Notes: generated by a model not told the origin, from the letters alone. A stretch of 64,000 nt of DNA from Rhodocyclales bacterium (GCA_003105015.1 PQAF01000029.1:62001-126000); one strand, 5' to 3'. Numbered from the stretch's first letter, positions 14,981 to 25,179 are shown. Numbers and translations are program-made.

Positions 14981-15965
14981 GGGCGGCTTCGGCCTGCGGG
15001 ATGTAGTGGGCGCCGCGCTGCTTGAAGCGACGGCGCGAGAAGAGCACGGCGCAGGGCACCTGCGTCAGGCCGAGGCGCTCGCGCAGGCGGGCGGCGGCGG
15101 CCTCGACCTCGCTGCGGGCGCGGCCGTGGATCATGCAAAACAGGTTGTAGGGCCATTCCGGCGCGTGGCGGCGGCGGCGGTAGCACAGCGTCACTTCCGG
15201 CTCGGCGGCAAGCAGGCGGCCGACGCGCTCGACGTCGTCGTCCGGCAGGTCCCAGACGACCATGGCGTTGGCGGTGTAGCCGAGCTCGTGGTGGCGCACG
15301 ACGACGCCGAAGCGCTTGATCAGCCCCTCGCCGCGCCAGCGCTTGAGGGTGGCGATGACCTCCTGCTCGTCGAGGCCGGCCTCTTCGCCGAGCCGGGCGA
15401 AGGGTTGCGGCACCAGCTCGAGGCCGTGCTGCAGGGCGCCCATCAGCTTCTGCTCGGGCAAAGTCAGTTCGCGCAAGTCGCTGACCTCGATGCGGCGCGT
15501 GGTGCACGGCGCCTTGCAGACGCCGGCGAGGTCGAAGCCGAGGTCGATGTAGAACTCGTGCTCCAGCGGCAGGGAGATGACCTTGCAGCCGGTGTCGCGC
15601 TCGATGACGGCCAGCGCCTCGGCGAGGTGCGCCTCGTCGCGCGCAGTGACGACGAACCACAGGTTGTAGCGGTGCTCGCGCTCGTAGTTGTGGTTGACCT
15701 CGGGGCGGGCGCTGACGCGCGCGGCGATCTCTTCGAGACGTTCCGGCGGTGCCGCCAGTGCGGCCAGCGTGCTGGCGCCGACGCGACGCGGCGCAAAGAC
15801 GGCGCCGACGCGGCTCACCACGCCCTCGCCGCGCAGGCGCTGCAGGGCGGCCAGCACGGTCTCCTCGTCGGTGCACAGGCGCCAGGCGATCTCAGCGAAG
15901 GGCTGCGGCTCCAGCGGGAAGTCGCGCTGGAATTCGTTGATGAGGCGGAAGTCGAGGGAATCCAT
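14973..15965 (-). CDS. nirDL: NirDL fusion, siroheme decarboxylase
   Basis: A 330-residue two-domain protein. Residues 1-150 are NirD-like (MDSLDFRLINEF, HNYEREHRYNLWFVVTA). Residues about 170-330 are NirL-like (RFGVVVRHHELGYTANAM, RRRRHAPEWPYNLFCMIHG). In other denitrifiers these are separate genes; here they are fused, while nirG and nirH stay separate. The product takes part in decarboxylating siroheme on the way to heme d1. It starts eight bases after nirF. The coding strand carries one ACTGACTTT word (15460-15468). Confidence 0.9.
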   Translation of the reverse strand: MDSLDFRLINEFQRDFPLEPQPFAEIAWRLCTDEETVLAALQRLRGEGVVSRVGAVFAPRRVGASTLAALAAPPERLEEIAARVSARPEVNHNYEREHRYNLWFVVTARDEAHLAEALAVIERDTGCKVISLPLEHEFYIDLGFDLAGVCKAPCTTRRIEVSDLRELTLPEQKLMGALQHGLELVPQPFARLGEEAGLDEQEVIATLKRWRGEGLIKRFGVVVRHHELGYTANAMVVWDLPDDDVERVGRLLAAEPEVTLCYRRRRHAPEWPYNLFCMIHGRARSEVEAAAARLRERLGLTQVPCAVLFSRRRFKQRGAHYIPQAEAAHG

Positions 15966-15973
15966 GGGGTCCG

Positions 15974-17152
15974 CTAGAAACCGATGCGCGCGGCGCGGCT
16001 GGTGAAGAAGATGCCCGAGGGGTTCTGCACCGGCAGCTCCGCCAGCCTGGCGAAACTGGCAGTGTCGTACACCACGACGCGGTTGTCGTCGCGCGCCGAG
16101 ATCCAGACGTGCTCGCCGCGCGGCGTGAACTCCATGTGCAGCACGGCCTTGCCGGGCGCCAGCGTCTGCACGACCTTCTGCTCGAGCGTGTCGATGACCT
16201 GCACCTGGCCGTAGTCGGGGAAGGCAAAGTTCACCCAGACCTGGCGGCCGTCCGGCCGCGCCATGACGAACACCGGCTGGCCCTTGACCGGGATGCGGCC
16301 GACTTCCTGCCACGTGGTCGTATCCACCACCAGCACCTCGTGCTTGCCGATGGCCGGCAGGTAGGCGCGCCCGCCGGCGACCGCCCAGCCGCGCAGGTGC
16401 GGCATCTTGAACACCGGCAGCTTCTCCGTGCCCTTGCCGTAGTTGGCGAGGATCTTCTTCGCACCCTGCTCCGGTTTCCACAGGTCGACCAGGGCGAGGC
16501 CGTCCTCGCCGAAGAGGCCGGCAATGTAGTGGCGGCCGTTCGGCGTCACCAGGCCGTCGTAGGGCTGGTTGCCGATGTTGCGGAACTTCGTGACCTTGGG
16601 TTCGCGCGGCTGCGACAGGTCGGCGATCCAGATCTCGCCCGCATCGAACAGGGCGTAGGCGAACTTGTTGCCCGGCACGTCGGCGAGGCCGACCACTTTC
16701 GAGAACTGCCTGACGCCATTGCCTGCCTCGAAGGCGGCGGGAATGTCGGCGAGGAGTTCCAGCGTCTCCGCATCGAACACCTTGACGCCGCCCGGCTGGT
16801 AGTTCTGCGCCGCCACCAGGCGGCCGTCCTGCGAGACGGCGCCGCCGATGGAATTGCCGGCCTGGATGATGCGCTTGGCGATGCGCCGCTCGAGGATGTC
16901 CACCTTGGTCAGGCCGCCGTCGCGTCCGAAAACGTAGGCATAGCGGCCGTCGCGCGAATACACGGCGGAAGCATGCGAGAGGTCGCCGAGCCCTTCGACG
17001 CGGCCTAGGATGCTCTTTGCGCTGGAATCGACGACCGCCACGCTGCCGGTGGCGCGCTCGATGACGATGCCGAGGTCGCCGGTGCCGCGCAGGACGGGCG
17101 AGGCGCAGGCGGACAGCAGGAGGGCGGCAAGTACGGTCAGCAGGGATTTCAT
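15974..17152 (-). CDS. nirF: NirF, heme d1 biosynthesis lipoprotein
   Basis: A 392-residue beta-propeller protein related to the d1 domain of NirS but without a heme c domain. The N-terminus has a lipobox (ALLLSAC), so it is probably anchored in the periplasm by a lipidated cysteine. NirF is needed for late heme d1 synthesis and interacts with NirS/NirN in characterised denitrifiers. Its ATG shares one base with the nirC stop (TGATG), which sets the start and couples the two. Repeats such as SRDGRYAYVFGRDG and TPRGEHVWISARDD mark the blades. Confidence 0.93.
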   Translation of the reverse strand: MKSLLTVLAALLLSACASPVLRGTGDLGIVIERATGSVAVVDSSAKSILGRVEGLGDLSHASAVYSRDGRYAYVFGRDGGLTKVDILERRIAKRIIQAGNSIGGAVSQDGRLVAAQNYQPGGVKVFDAETLELLADIPAAFEAGNGVRQFSKVVGLADVPGNKFAYALFDAGEIWIADLSQPREPKVTKFRNIGNQPYDGLVTPNGRHYIAGLFGEDGLALVDLWKPEQGAKKILANYGKGTEKLPVFKMPHLRGWAVAGGRAYLPAIGKHEVLVVDTTTWQEVGRIPVKGQPVFVMARPDGRQVWVNFAFPDYGQVQVIDTLEQKVVQTLAPGKAVLHMEFTPRGEHVWISARDDNRVVVYDTASFARLAELPVQNPSGIFFTSRAARIGF

Positions 17153-17493
17153 CAGCGGGTCTCTTCGGGAAAGCCCTGGATCAACTGGCGCACGATCCAG
17201 TCGGCCTCGGCCTCGTTCATGAAGGCGTTCCACGGCGGCATGGGCGTGCCGGGTCGGCCAAGGAGCACAGTATACCGGAGCGACTCCGCCGGCTTTTCGC
17301 GCAGGGTCTCGGGCAGCAGCGGCGGACCGAGGCCGCCCTTGAGGGTCAGGCCGTGGCAGGAGCCGCAATCCTGCCGCACCATGCGCACCAGCTCGCGCAT
17401 GCGTTCGGGCGACGGGTCGGCGGCGGATGCAGCCGCAGGCGCCAGCAGGCATAAAAACAGGGCGGCAAGCGCCCTGTCGGGAAAGCGGGCCAT
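17152..17493 (-). CDS. nirC: NirC, periplasmic c-type cytochrome
   Basis: A 113-residue monoheme cytochrome with a Sec signal peptide (cleavage near ASAAD), CGSCH as heme site and a Met ligand candidate in GTPMPPWNAFM. NirC can donate electrons to cd1 nitrite reductase and is implicated in heme d1 maturation. It is the first gene of the heme d1 operon and has its own FNR-type promoter downstream of the nirS1 terminator. No separate nirM (cytochrome c551) is seen in the window, so NirC may also serve as donor. Confidence 0.9.
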   Translation of the reverse strand: MARFPDRALAALFLCLLAPAAASAADPSPERMRELVRMVRQDCGSCHGLTLKGGLGPPLLPETLREKPAESLRYTVLLGRPGTPMPPWNAFMNEAEADWIVRQLIQGFPEETR

Positions 17494-17522
17494 GTCGATA
17501 GGACAAGTGATGGTTGCTTGTC

Positions 17523-17564
17523 AGGATGCCTGTCGCCTGCCTGCGATGCGTTGATTTTTGTCAA
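17523..17564 (-). promoter_or_regulatory. FNR/DNR-type box and promoter of nirC operon
   Basis: TTGAT-TTTT-GTCAA lies at 17551-17564. On the minus strand CATCCT at 17528-17523 sits where a class II -10 is expected, giving a start near 17516, 41.5 bp from the box centre and 23 bases before nirC. The -10 is weak, so the transcript should be strongly activator-dependent. Confidence 0.65.
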
Positions 17565-17570
17565 AGCCCG

Positions 17571-17599
17571 AAAAAAAACGGGGGCCCGCAGGCCCCCGT
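17571..17599 (-). terminator. Rho-independent terminator of nirS1
   Basis: Nine-bp GC-rich stem ACGGGGGCC / GGCCCCCGT (17578-17586 with 17591-17599), followed on the minus strand by eight T residues. It separates nirS1 from nirC. Confidence 0.9.
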
Positions 17600-17624
17600 T
17601 CGAATCGGCTTGCGCCGGGTCAGA

Positions 17625-19382
<1,758 letters not shown>

Positions 19383-19397
19383 TTAATTTCGCAAAGC

Positions 19398-19439
19398 ATT
19401 AAAATTCATGGGGGTAATGCGAGCCTTGATTTGGGTCAA
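19398..19439 (-). promoter_or_regulatory. FNR/DNR-type box and promoter of nirS1
   Basis: TTGAT-TTGG-GTCAA lies at 19426-19439. On the minus strand the -10 is TTTAAT (19403-19398). The predicted start near 19391 is 41.5 bp from the box centre and 39 bases before the nirS1 ATG. Confidence 0.8.
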
Positions 19440-19458
19440 GATGGGTGCGTTTAACTCT

Positions 19459-19495
19459 TTGATATTTCTCAATATTTGCGTATGACTTTTATCAA
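19459..19495 (-). promoter_or_regulatory. Two further FNR/DNR-like boxes upstream of nirS1
   Basis: TTGAT-ATTT-CTCAA lies at 19459-19472. A third, read on the minus strand as TTGAT-AAAA-GTCAT, lies at 19482-19495 and overlaps the end of nirI. Centres are 33 and 56 bp upstream of the promoter-proximal box, positions suited to a second activator dimer or repression. Confidence 0.55.
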
Positions 19496-21321
19496 GGTTT
19501 ACTCGCACCTTCCATGCCGGTCGCATTGTCTTCAGAGACAACCATGGGCCTTAAAGGGTTATTGGCCCCCGCTTCCTGGCCACGCACCAACTGCTGTTCG
19601 CGGCGCTTGCGCCGGTCGATCAAAGGCAGGCAGACCTTGTCGTTGTAGTAGATGACCTGGCAGTCCAGGCAGTAATGGCATTCGTTGGCGTTGATCTCGC
19701 CGGTCGGTCGGACGGCCCGCACCGAACAGCGGTTGGCGCATACCTGGCAGGGCTTGCCGCATTCCTTGCGCCGCCGCAGCCACCATTCGAACAGCCGGAA
19801 GCGTCCGGGAATGGCCAGCGCCGCGCCCAGCGGACAGAGGTATTTGCAGTAGAACTTGCGGTTCACCGCCGCCAGTCCGATCAGTGCGATCGCGTAGAGA
19901 ACGTATTCCCACTCCCGCTGGAAGCGCATGGCGATGACCGTCTTGAACGGCTCGATCTCGGCGTACCAGGCGGCCTGGGCGATCGATTGCAGGGAGACAC
20001 CGAACAGCAGGATCAGGACGATGTACTTGAGCGCGACCAGCCGCTCATGGACGGCGTCGCTGAACTCGATCTCCGGCAGCTTCAGCTTGCGCGCCGCGAT
20101 CAGGATCAGCTCCTGCAGGGCGCCGAACGGGCACAGCCAGCCGCAGTAGACGCCGCGCCCCCACAGCAGCAGGGTCATGGCGACGAAGGACCAGAGGATG
20201 AACAGCATCGGATCGATGAGGAAATGCTCCCAGCGGAAGCCGCTCATGACGGAACCGGTGAACGTCAGCACGTTGATCACCGACAGCTGGGCAAGGCCGT
20301 ACCAGCCGATGAAGAACAGGGTGTAGACGTGGAAGGCGTTGCGGACGTAGTTCAGCAGGTTCGGATGACGCGCCAGCCAATCCTGGAAGATCAGGATGGT
20401 GAACAGCACCGCCAGCCCCACCACCAGGACGCCGATCTCGAAAGAACGGTTCTGCCAGATGGCGATCCAGACCGGCTCCTCCTGCGGCGGCGTCCACGTG
20501 CCCGGCTTCGCCGGCGGAGGCGAGATGGTCTGCGGGGGAAATTCGGGCGAGAGCGGCACTGCGCCGTGCACCGGGCGCGGGATCGCAGCCGGTTTCCTTT
20601 CCTGGCCGGCGGCTTTCGTCCGCGTCTCGGCCGCAGTCGCCGCCGCGGCCGGCGGGGTTGCCGCCTTCGGCCGGGCCTCCGGCACTGGGGCGGCATCCGG
20701 GACCGCAGGAGAAGCCGGGGTTGCCACGCCGCGCGCGGGAACCGCTGCTGCCGACGCCGGCGCTGCTGCGGATGCCTCATTGGATGGCGGCGGCAGGCCG
20801 GGATGGCGAATGCCGCGCGCCTCGGCCACCGTCCTGGCCGAACGCATCACCGTGGCATTCTCGACCATGACGGTGATGGTGGCGCCGGTGATGCCGTCGA
20901 TGGCGACGTGGCCCGGACGGCCTGCGCCGACGATGACCTTGTCGAAGGCGGACTTGCCCTCGTATTGGGCGACGTAGCGGTTGAGCCGCTCCGGCGTGAT
21001 GCCGACGGCGAGGATCGGCTCGTCGTGATTGACGATGGCCAGGCCGGCGATGCGCCCCTCGAGATCGAGGCCGACCATGGTGTTGATCGGCTTGCCGGAA
21101 TAGGCCGGAATGCGCAGCACGTCTTCGGTGAGAAAGATATAACCGATCGGCTTGCCGCCCTTGTAGACGGCGGCGGAGGGCGGCGTGCCTTCGAATCCGC
21201 CGTAGGCCTCGGCATCGGGGAAGATGCTGCGCACCTGCGGATAGACGGCAGGCAGGTCGGCGGCCTGCGCCATGCCAAAGCCCAGCACCACAACACACAA
21301 GCAGAACAGCCGCGCGATCAA
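19492..21321 (-). CDS. nirI: NirI / NosR-family membrane flavo-iron-sulfur protein
   Basis: A 609-residue protein. A signal peptide and periplasmic FMN-binding domain come first, with GITGATIT giving the Thr that carries covalent FMN. A long Ala/Pro linker follows (residues about 175-270), then five to six membrane helices with two CP motifs (CGWLCPFGAL, CKYLCPLGA). The C-terminus is a cytoplasmic ferredoxin-like domain with CGKPCQVCANRC and CHYCLDC. NirI/NosR proteins support nir or nos expression and electron supply. Position directly upstream of nirS1 favours NirI. Its own promoter is not obvious; a terminator after the cupredoxin gene precedes it. Confidence 0.9.
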   Translation of the reverse strand: MIARLFCLCVVVLGFGMAQAADLPAVYPQVRSIFPDAEAYGGFEGTPPSAAVYKGGKPIGYIFLTEDVLRIPAYSGKPINTMVGLDLEGRIAGLAIVNHDEPILAVGITPERLNRYVAQYEGKSAFDKVIVGAGRPGHVAIDGITGATITVMVENATVMRSARTVAEARGIRHPGLPPPSNEASAAAPASAAAVPARGVATPASPAVPDAAPVPEARPKAATPPAAAATAAETRTKAAGQERKPAAIPRPVHGAVPLSPEFPPQTISPPPAKPGTWTPPQEEPVWIAIWQNRSFEIGVLVVGLAVLFTILIFQDWLARHPNLLNYVRNAFHVYTLFFIGWYGLAQLSVINVLTFTGSVMSGFRWEHFLIDPMLFILWSFVAMTLLLWGRGVYCGWLCPFGALQELILIAARKLKLPEIEFSDAVHERLVALKYIVLILLFGVSLQSIAQAAWYAEIEPFKTVIAMRFQREWEYVLYAIALIGLAAVNRKFYCKYLCPLGAALAIPGRFRLFEWWLRRRKECGKPCQVCANRCSVRAVRPTGEINANECHYCLDCQVIYYNDKVCLPLIDRRKRREQQLVRGQEAGANNPLRPMVVSEDNATGMEGASKP

Positions 21322-21387
21322 AATAACCTCAGCAGGTTGCCGGGATTCCAGCCCGATTGCCGGCGGAGTGTATCGGGATTGCCTGCA

Positions 21388-21416
21388 AAAAACAAAAGCC
21401 GCAGACGCGGCTTTTG
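21388..21416 (-). terminator. Rho-independent terminator after cupredoxin gene
   Basis: Ten-bp stem CAAAAGCCGC / GCGGCTTTTG (21393-21402 with 21407-21416) with an AGAC loop and a T-rich tail on the minus strand, between the cupredoxin gene and nirI. Confidence 0.8.
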
Positions 21417-21436
21417 ATCAGGTTTGAAGCAGTTGG

Positions 21437-21772
21437 TTATTCGGTCACTTCGACTCTGCCCTTCATTTCGGGGTGCGGCCCGCAAGTGTAGGGATAGCTT
21501 CCCGGCTTGTCGAACACGCGCTGCCAGGATTCGCCGGGGAATATCCGCTCCGACTCGAAACCGCCCGGCCCGGTGAACAGGATCGAATGGCTGGTGCGCT
21601 TTTCGTTGTTGGTCCACTTCACCGTGGTGCCGGCCCTGACCTTCAGTTCCGCGGGATCGTACTTGTACTCCCTGATGCCGACTTCAGCCGTCTGCGCCGA
21701 TGCCGGCCAGGGCAGCATGGCCAGAAAAGTCAGTGCGCAGGGGACGGCGAGCAAGCGGATCGGCTTTCGCAT
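21437..21772 (-). CDS. Periplasmic cupredoxin (plastocyanin/amicyanin-like)
   Basis: A 111-residue protein with Sec signal peptide (cleavage near ASAQ) and one cupredoxin domain. Type 1 copper ligands are visible: His in TSHSILF, then Cys, His and Met in YTCGPHPEMKG. It is probably an electron donor to a nitrite reductase, as pseudoazurin or azurin are in other denitrifiers. A strong AGGAGGTG ribosome-binding site fixes the start at 21772. Terminators on both sides make it a separate expression unit or an attenuated part of the nirS2 transcript. One AAAGTCAGT copy lies in the signal-peptide region (21726-21734). Confidence 0.92.
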   Translation of the reverse strand: MRKPIRLLAVPCALTFLAMLPWPASAQTAEVGIREYKYDPAELKVRAGTTVKWTNNEKRTSHSILFTGPGGFESERIFPGESWQRVFDKPGSYPYTCGPHPEMKGRVEVTE

Positions 21773-21787
21773 GTGGCACCTCCTGTC

Positions 21788-21818
21788 AAAAAAAAACGGG
21801 GAGCTTCCGCTCCCCGTT
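21788..21818 (-). terminator. Rho-independent terminator after NirB-like gene
   Basis: Ten-bp stem AACGGGGAGC / GCTCCCCGTT (21795-21804 with 21809-21818), TTCC loop and a long T run on the minus strand. Confidence 0.9.
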
Positions 21819-21857
21819 TGTTTGCCTTTCGCCGGGAGAGTTCCCGGAGCCATGCGT

Positions 21858-22721
21858 TTACTGCTTGGCCGCGGTGATGTCGGCCTTGGCGTCGATGCCC
21901 AGCGTGTAGCCGAGCGAGACATGATGGAAACGGCCGCTGGTGTGGTCGTCATGGATGGCGAAGCCGATGTTGTAGGTCTTGCCCGCCGCCATGGCGATGT
22001 CGCCCTCGCCGCCGGCAAGCTTGCGGGTGAAGGTGACGACCCACTCGTCGCCCTTCTTCTCGCCCTTGGCCTCGACCAGGGCCTTGCCGCCGTCCATGAC
22101 GCGCTTGTCGGCGACGTAGCCGTCGTGCTTGGCGCCCTTGCTGGTCCACTGGATCAGGTCGTAGAACTTGCCGCCTTTGACGTCGCCGCCGGTGACGTAC
22201 TTGGTCTTCTTGTCGTCCTTGCCGTCGGGCATGGTTCGGGCGTCCTGGTGGCAGGTCTCCCAGCAGCCGGAGAGGTTGGCGCGCTCGATCTTGTTGTCCT
22301 CGAACATCACCGCCAGCTTGACCGCGTTGTCCTTGTCCATCTTCTCGCCGCCACCGGCAGGCTGCTTCCAGGAGAAGCGCAGGTACAGGTTAGTGCCGTC
22401 ATGCGCGGCCTGCACCGTGACGGGAATCGAGCCGGCCTTGCCCTTGATCGGCTTCGGTTCGATCTTCTGGCCGGTGACCATCTTCTTGCCCATGTCGGCG
22501 GCTTCCTCGTCGTGGCAGGCCGCGCAGGTCTCGCCCTTGCGCAAACCCTTGGCGCCGCCATGCTCGGTACCCTTGGTGATCCATTCGATCGGGGAGACGC
22601 CCGGATAGAAGATGGTGATCTTCTTGCCCGGCGCCTTGCTCCAGTCGGGGGCGGCCATCGCGGCGCCCGCACCCAATGCGAACACCAGGCCGACGGCGGA
22701 AGCGGTGATCAGTTTTTGCAT
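21858..22721 (-). CDS. NirB-like / ethylbenzene-dehydrogenase-gamma-type c-heme protein
   Basis: A 287-residue periplasmic protein with signal peptide (cleavage near AMAA). It has one canonical c-heme site CAACH near residue 68 and a second motif CWETCH, which is CX3CH and non-canonical. The C-terminal beta-sandwich (KTYNIGFAIHDDHTSGRFHHVSLG spans its core; key residues are the His-rich DDHTSGRFHH) resembles the heme-binding domain of ethylbenzene dehydrogenase gamma and cytochrome c-552 proteins. It lies between nirT and the cupredoxin gene, where P. stutzeri has nirB, so an electron-carrier role is likely. AAGGAG six bases upstream sets the ATG start. Confidence 0.75.
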   Translation of the reverse strand: MQKLITASAVGLVFALGAGAAMAAPDWSKAPGKKITIFYPGVSPIEWITKGTEHGGAKGLRKGETCAACHDEEAADMGKKMVTGQKIEPKPIKGKAGSIPVTVQAAHDGTNLYLRFSWKQPAGGGEKMDKDNAVKLAVMFEDNKIERANLSGCWETCHQDARTMPDGKDDKKTKYVTGGDVKGGKFYDLIQWTSKGAKHDGYVADKRVMDGGKALVEAKGEKKGDEWVVTFTRKLAGGEGDIAMAAGKTYNIGFAIHDDHTSGRFHHVSLGYTLGIDAKADITAAKQ

Positions 22722-22795
22722 GGTCAACTCCTTGGTTACAGGTAAATCGGCTATTCAAGTATAAAACGAATCGAAATCCCGGAAGATGACAGGCC

Positions 22796-23392
22796 TTACT
22801 CCTCGTCGTCTTCCTTCATGCCCTTCGGCTTCTGGTGGGCGATGCCCTTGTGGCAGTCGATGCAGGTCTCGCCGTCGCGCTGCGCCAGTTCGTGCTGCTT
22901 CCTCGCCCGCGGCTTCTGCACCTCGCTGTTCATGCCATCGAAGCTGTGGCAGTTGCGGCACTCGCGCGAGTCCGACGCCTTCATGCGCCGCCACTCGTTC
23001 TCCGCCAGTTCCAGACGCTTGGCCTCGAACTTCTCCGGCGTGTCGATGGTGCCCATCGCCTTGCCGTAGAGCTCCTTCGTGGCCTGGATCTTGCGCGCCA
23101 CCTTGTGCACCCAGTCCTTCGGCACGTGGCAGTCGGAGCAGATGGCGCGCACGCCGGTGCGGTTCTGGTAGTGGATGGTCTTCTTGTACTCCTGGTAGAC
23201 CGTGTCGCGCATCTCGTGGCAGGAGATGCAGAACTCCAGCGTGTTGGTCGCCTCCATCGCGGTGTTGAAACCGCCCCAGAAGACGATGCCGGAGAAGAAG
23301 CCGACCACCAGCAGGGTCAGCAGGGAGTATTTGGCAGTGGGCTGGCGCAGCCGGCGCCAGAGGCCGCCCTTGGAAGAATTCGCGTCGGACAT
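22796..23392 (-). CDS. nirT: NirT, NapC/NirT-family tetraheme cytochrome c
   Basis: A 198-residue membrane-anchored quinol dehydrogenase. One N-terminal membrane helix (LLTLLVVGFFSGIVFWGG) is followed by four c-heme sites: CISCH, CSDCH, CRNCH and CIDCH. It takes electrons from the quinol pool and passes them to periplasmic carriers for nitrite reduction, bypassing the bc1 complex. It lies downstream of nirS2 across a weak terminator, giving a nirS-T-B order like that of P. stutzeri. Confidence 0.93.
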   Translation of the reverse strand: MSDANSSKGGLWRRLRQPTAKYSLLTLLVVGFFSGIVFWGGFNTAMEATNTLEFCISCHEMRDTVYQEYKKTIHYQNRTGVRAICSDCHVPKDWVHKVARKIQATKELYGKAMGTIDTPEKFEAKRLELAENEWRRMKASDSRECRNCHSFDGMNSEVQKPRARKQHELAQRDGETCIDCHKGIAHQKPKGMKEDDEE

Positions 23393-23424
23393 GGATCAGT
23401 CCAATTCAAAAAGACTCGGTCCCA

Positions 23425-23453
23425 ACAAACACCCGGGGGCGCTGGGCCCCCGG
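23425..23453 (-). terminator. Hairpin between nirS2 and nirT (attenuating terminator)
   Basis: Stem CCGGGGGC / GCCCCCGG (23433-23440 with 23446-23453), followed on the minus strand by TGTTTGTTG. The tail is imperfect, so partial read-through into nirT is likely, which fits a strongly expressed nirS2 and lower nirT. Confidence 0.7.
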
Positions 23454-23475
23454 TATGTCTTGCTGCTTGCTGCGA

Positions 23476-25179
23476 TCAGTAGATATCGTGCTGCGTGTTG
23501 TAGACGTTGAACTTGCCGGTCGGGGTGATCATCTTCGGATCGGTGATCACCTTCTTCACAGCGAGCGTCTTGTCGTCATACACCACGATGGCCGACTGGT
23601 CGGTCTTGCCGCCCCAGAGGGAGATCCACACCTCGCTGCCATCGGCGCTGTACTCGGGATGCACGGCGCGCTTGATGGCCTTGGTTTCCGGCAGGCCGGA
23701 ATCCTTGGCGACGTTGATGATCTTCTTCGGCTTGGACAGGTCCGCCATGTCCCACACCGCCACGGATTCGGCAAGCGCCTTCTCCGGGTTCTGCGGCGCG
23801 TCCGCCCAGAAATGCTTGGACTTCGGATGGGTCTTGACGAACAGGTTGCCCGGCACGTGCTTCATCTCCTGGACGACCTTCCAGTTGTACTGCTTGAACT
23901 GCTTGTACTTCGGATTTTCGGACGGGGTGCTGATCAGCGTCACGACGTCGGCGCCGAGGTGGCCGGTCGCCCAGACGGGGCCGAACTTCGGATGCACGAA
24001 GTTGGCGCCGCGGCCCGGGTGCGGGATCTTGGCGGTGTCGATCAGCGCGGCCAGCTTGCCGGTCTTGGTATCCACCGCGGCGATCTTGTTGGAGGCGTTG
24101 GCCGCCACCAGGAAGTAGCGCTTCGAGGCATCCCAGCCGCCGTCATGCAGGAACTTGGCCGACTCGATGGTGGTGGTCTTCAGGTTCTTGATGTCGCTGT
24201 AGTCCACCAGCAGGATCTGGCCGGTTTCCTTGATGTTGACGACCCACTCCGGCTTGATCTCGGACGAGACGATCGAGGCCACGCGCGGCTCGGGGTGGTA
24301 CTCGCCGTCCACCGTCATGCCACGGGTCGACACGACCTTGAGCGGCTTGAGAGTGTCGCCTTCCATGATCACGTACTGGGGCGGCCAGTAGGAGCCGGCG
24401 ATGGCGTACTTGTCGTCGTAGCCCTTGAACTTGGAGGTGTCGACCGAACGCGCGTCGAAGCCGATCTTGAGTTCGGCAACCACGGCAGGCTTCTCCATCC
24501 ACAGGTCGATCAGGCTGAGGCGGCCATCGCGGCCGATCACGTACACATAGCGGCCGGACTTCGACAGGCGGGAAATGTGCACCGCATAGCCGGTCTTGAC
24601 AATGCTGCGGATATCCTTGGTGTCGCCGTCGATCAGGGCGACTTCGCCGGTATCGCGCAGGGTCACCGAGAACATGTTCTTCAGGTTGAACTTGTTCATC
24701 TGCTTGGTCGGACGATCCTTGACCGGCACGATCACCTTCCAGGAGTCCATGGTCTCCTTGAAGCTGTACTCGGGCGGCACATCCGGGGTGGTCTGGATGT
24801 ACTTCGCCATCAGGGCGATCTCTTCCTTGGTCAGGATGTCGTCGAAGTTCACCATGCCGCCTTCGGTGCCGTAGCCGATGATCTTTTCGAGACGATTCTG
24901 GCCGAGCTTCAGCGTGCCGCCTTCCTGAGTCGAGCCGTCGGGCAGCTTCTTGCTCCAGTGGGGCTCGAGGTTCTTGCCCGTCGCACCCTTGCGCAGCACG
25001 CCGTGGCAGCCGGCGCAGCGCTCGAAGTAAATCTTCTTGGCAGCCGCCTTTTCATCGGCCGTCAGCGTGGGGGCCGCAGCCGGCGCCTGCTGCGCGAAGG
25101 CGACATTGCACAAGCCGGCCACCGCCAGAGGCAGCGCCGCCAGACGCAGGGAACCGGAAATCGAGTTGCGCTTCTTCAT
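23476..25179 (-). CDS. nirS: NirS2, second cytochrome cd1 nitrite reductase
   Basis: A 567-residue paralogue of NirS1 with all hallmarks of an active enzyme: signal peptide ending near AFAQ, heme c CAGCH at residues 55-59, d1-pocket histidines in EYHPEPRVA and FLHDGGW, and C-terminus [16 protein letters not shown]. The N-terminal region before the heme is shorter than in NirS1, while the segment after it is longer and different (LPDGSTQEGGTLKLGQNR). GGGAG before ATG 25179 sets the start. A perfect FNR-type box lies upstream. The promoter serves nirS2 and probably nirT and the NirB-like gene. Confidence 0.97.
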   Translation of the reverse strand: MKKRNSISGSLRLAALPLAVAGLCNVAFAQQAPAAAPTLTADEKAAAKKIYFERCAGCHGVLRKGATGKNLEPHWSKKLPDGSTQEGGTLKLGQNRLEKIIGYGTEGGMVNFDDILTKEEIALMAKYIQTTPDVPPEYSFKETMDSWKVIVPVKDRPTKQMNKFNLKNMFSVTLRDTGEVALIDGDTKDIRSIVKTGYAVHISRLSKSGRYVYVIGRDGRLSLIDLWMEKPAVVAELKIGFDARSVDTSKFKGYDDKYAIAGSYWPPQYVIMEGDTLKPLKVVSTRGMTVDGEYHPEPRVASIVSSEIKPEWVVNIKETGQILLVDYSDIKNLKTTTIESAKFLHDGGWDASKRYFLVAANASNKIAAVDTKTGKLAALIDTAKIPHPGRGANFVHPKFGPVWATGHLGADVVTLISTPSENPKYKQFKQYNWKVVQEMKHVPGNLFVKTHPKSKHFWADAPQNPEKALAESVAVWDMADLSKPKKIINVAKDSGLPETKAIKRAVHPEYSADGSEVWISLWGGKTDQSAIVVYDDKTLAVKKVITDPKMITPTGKFNVYNTQHDIY

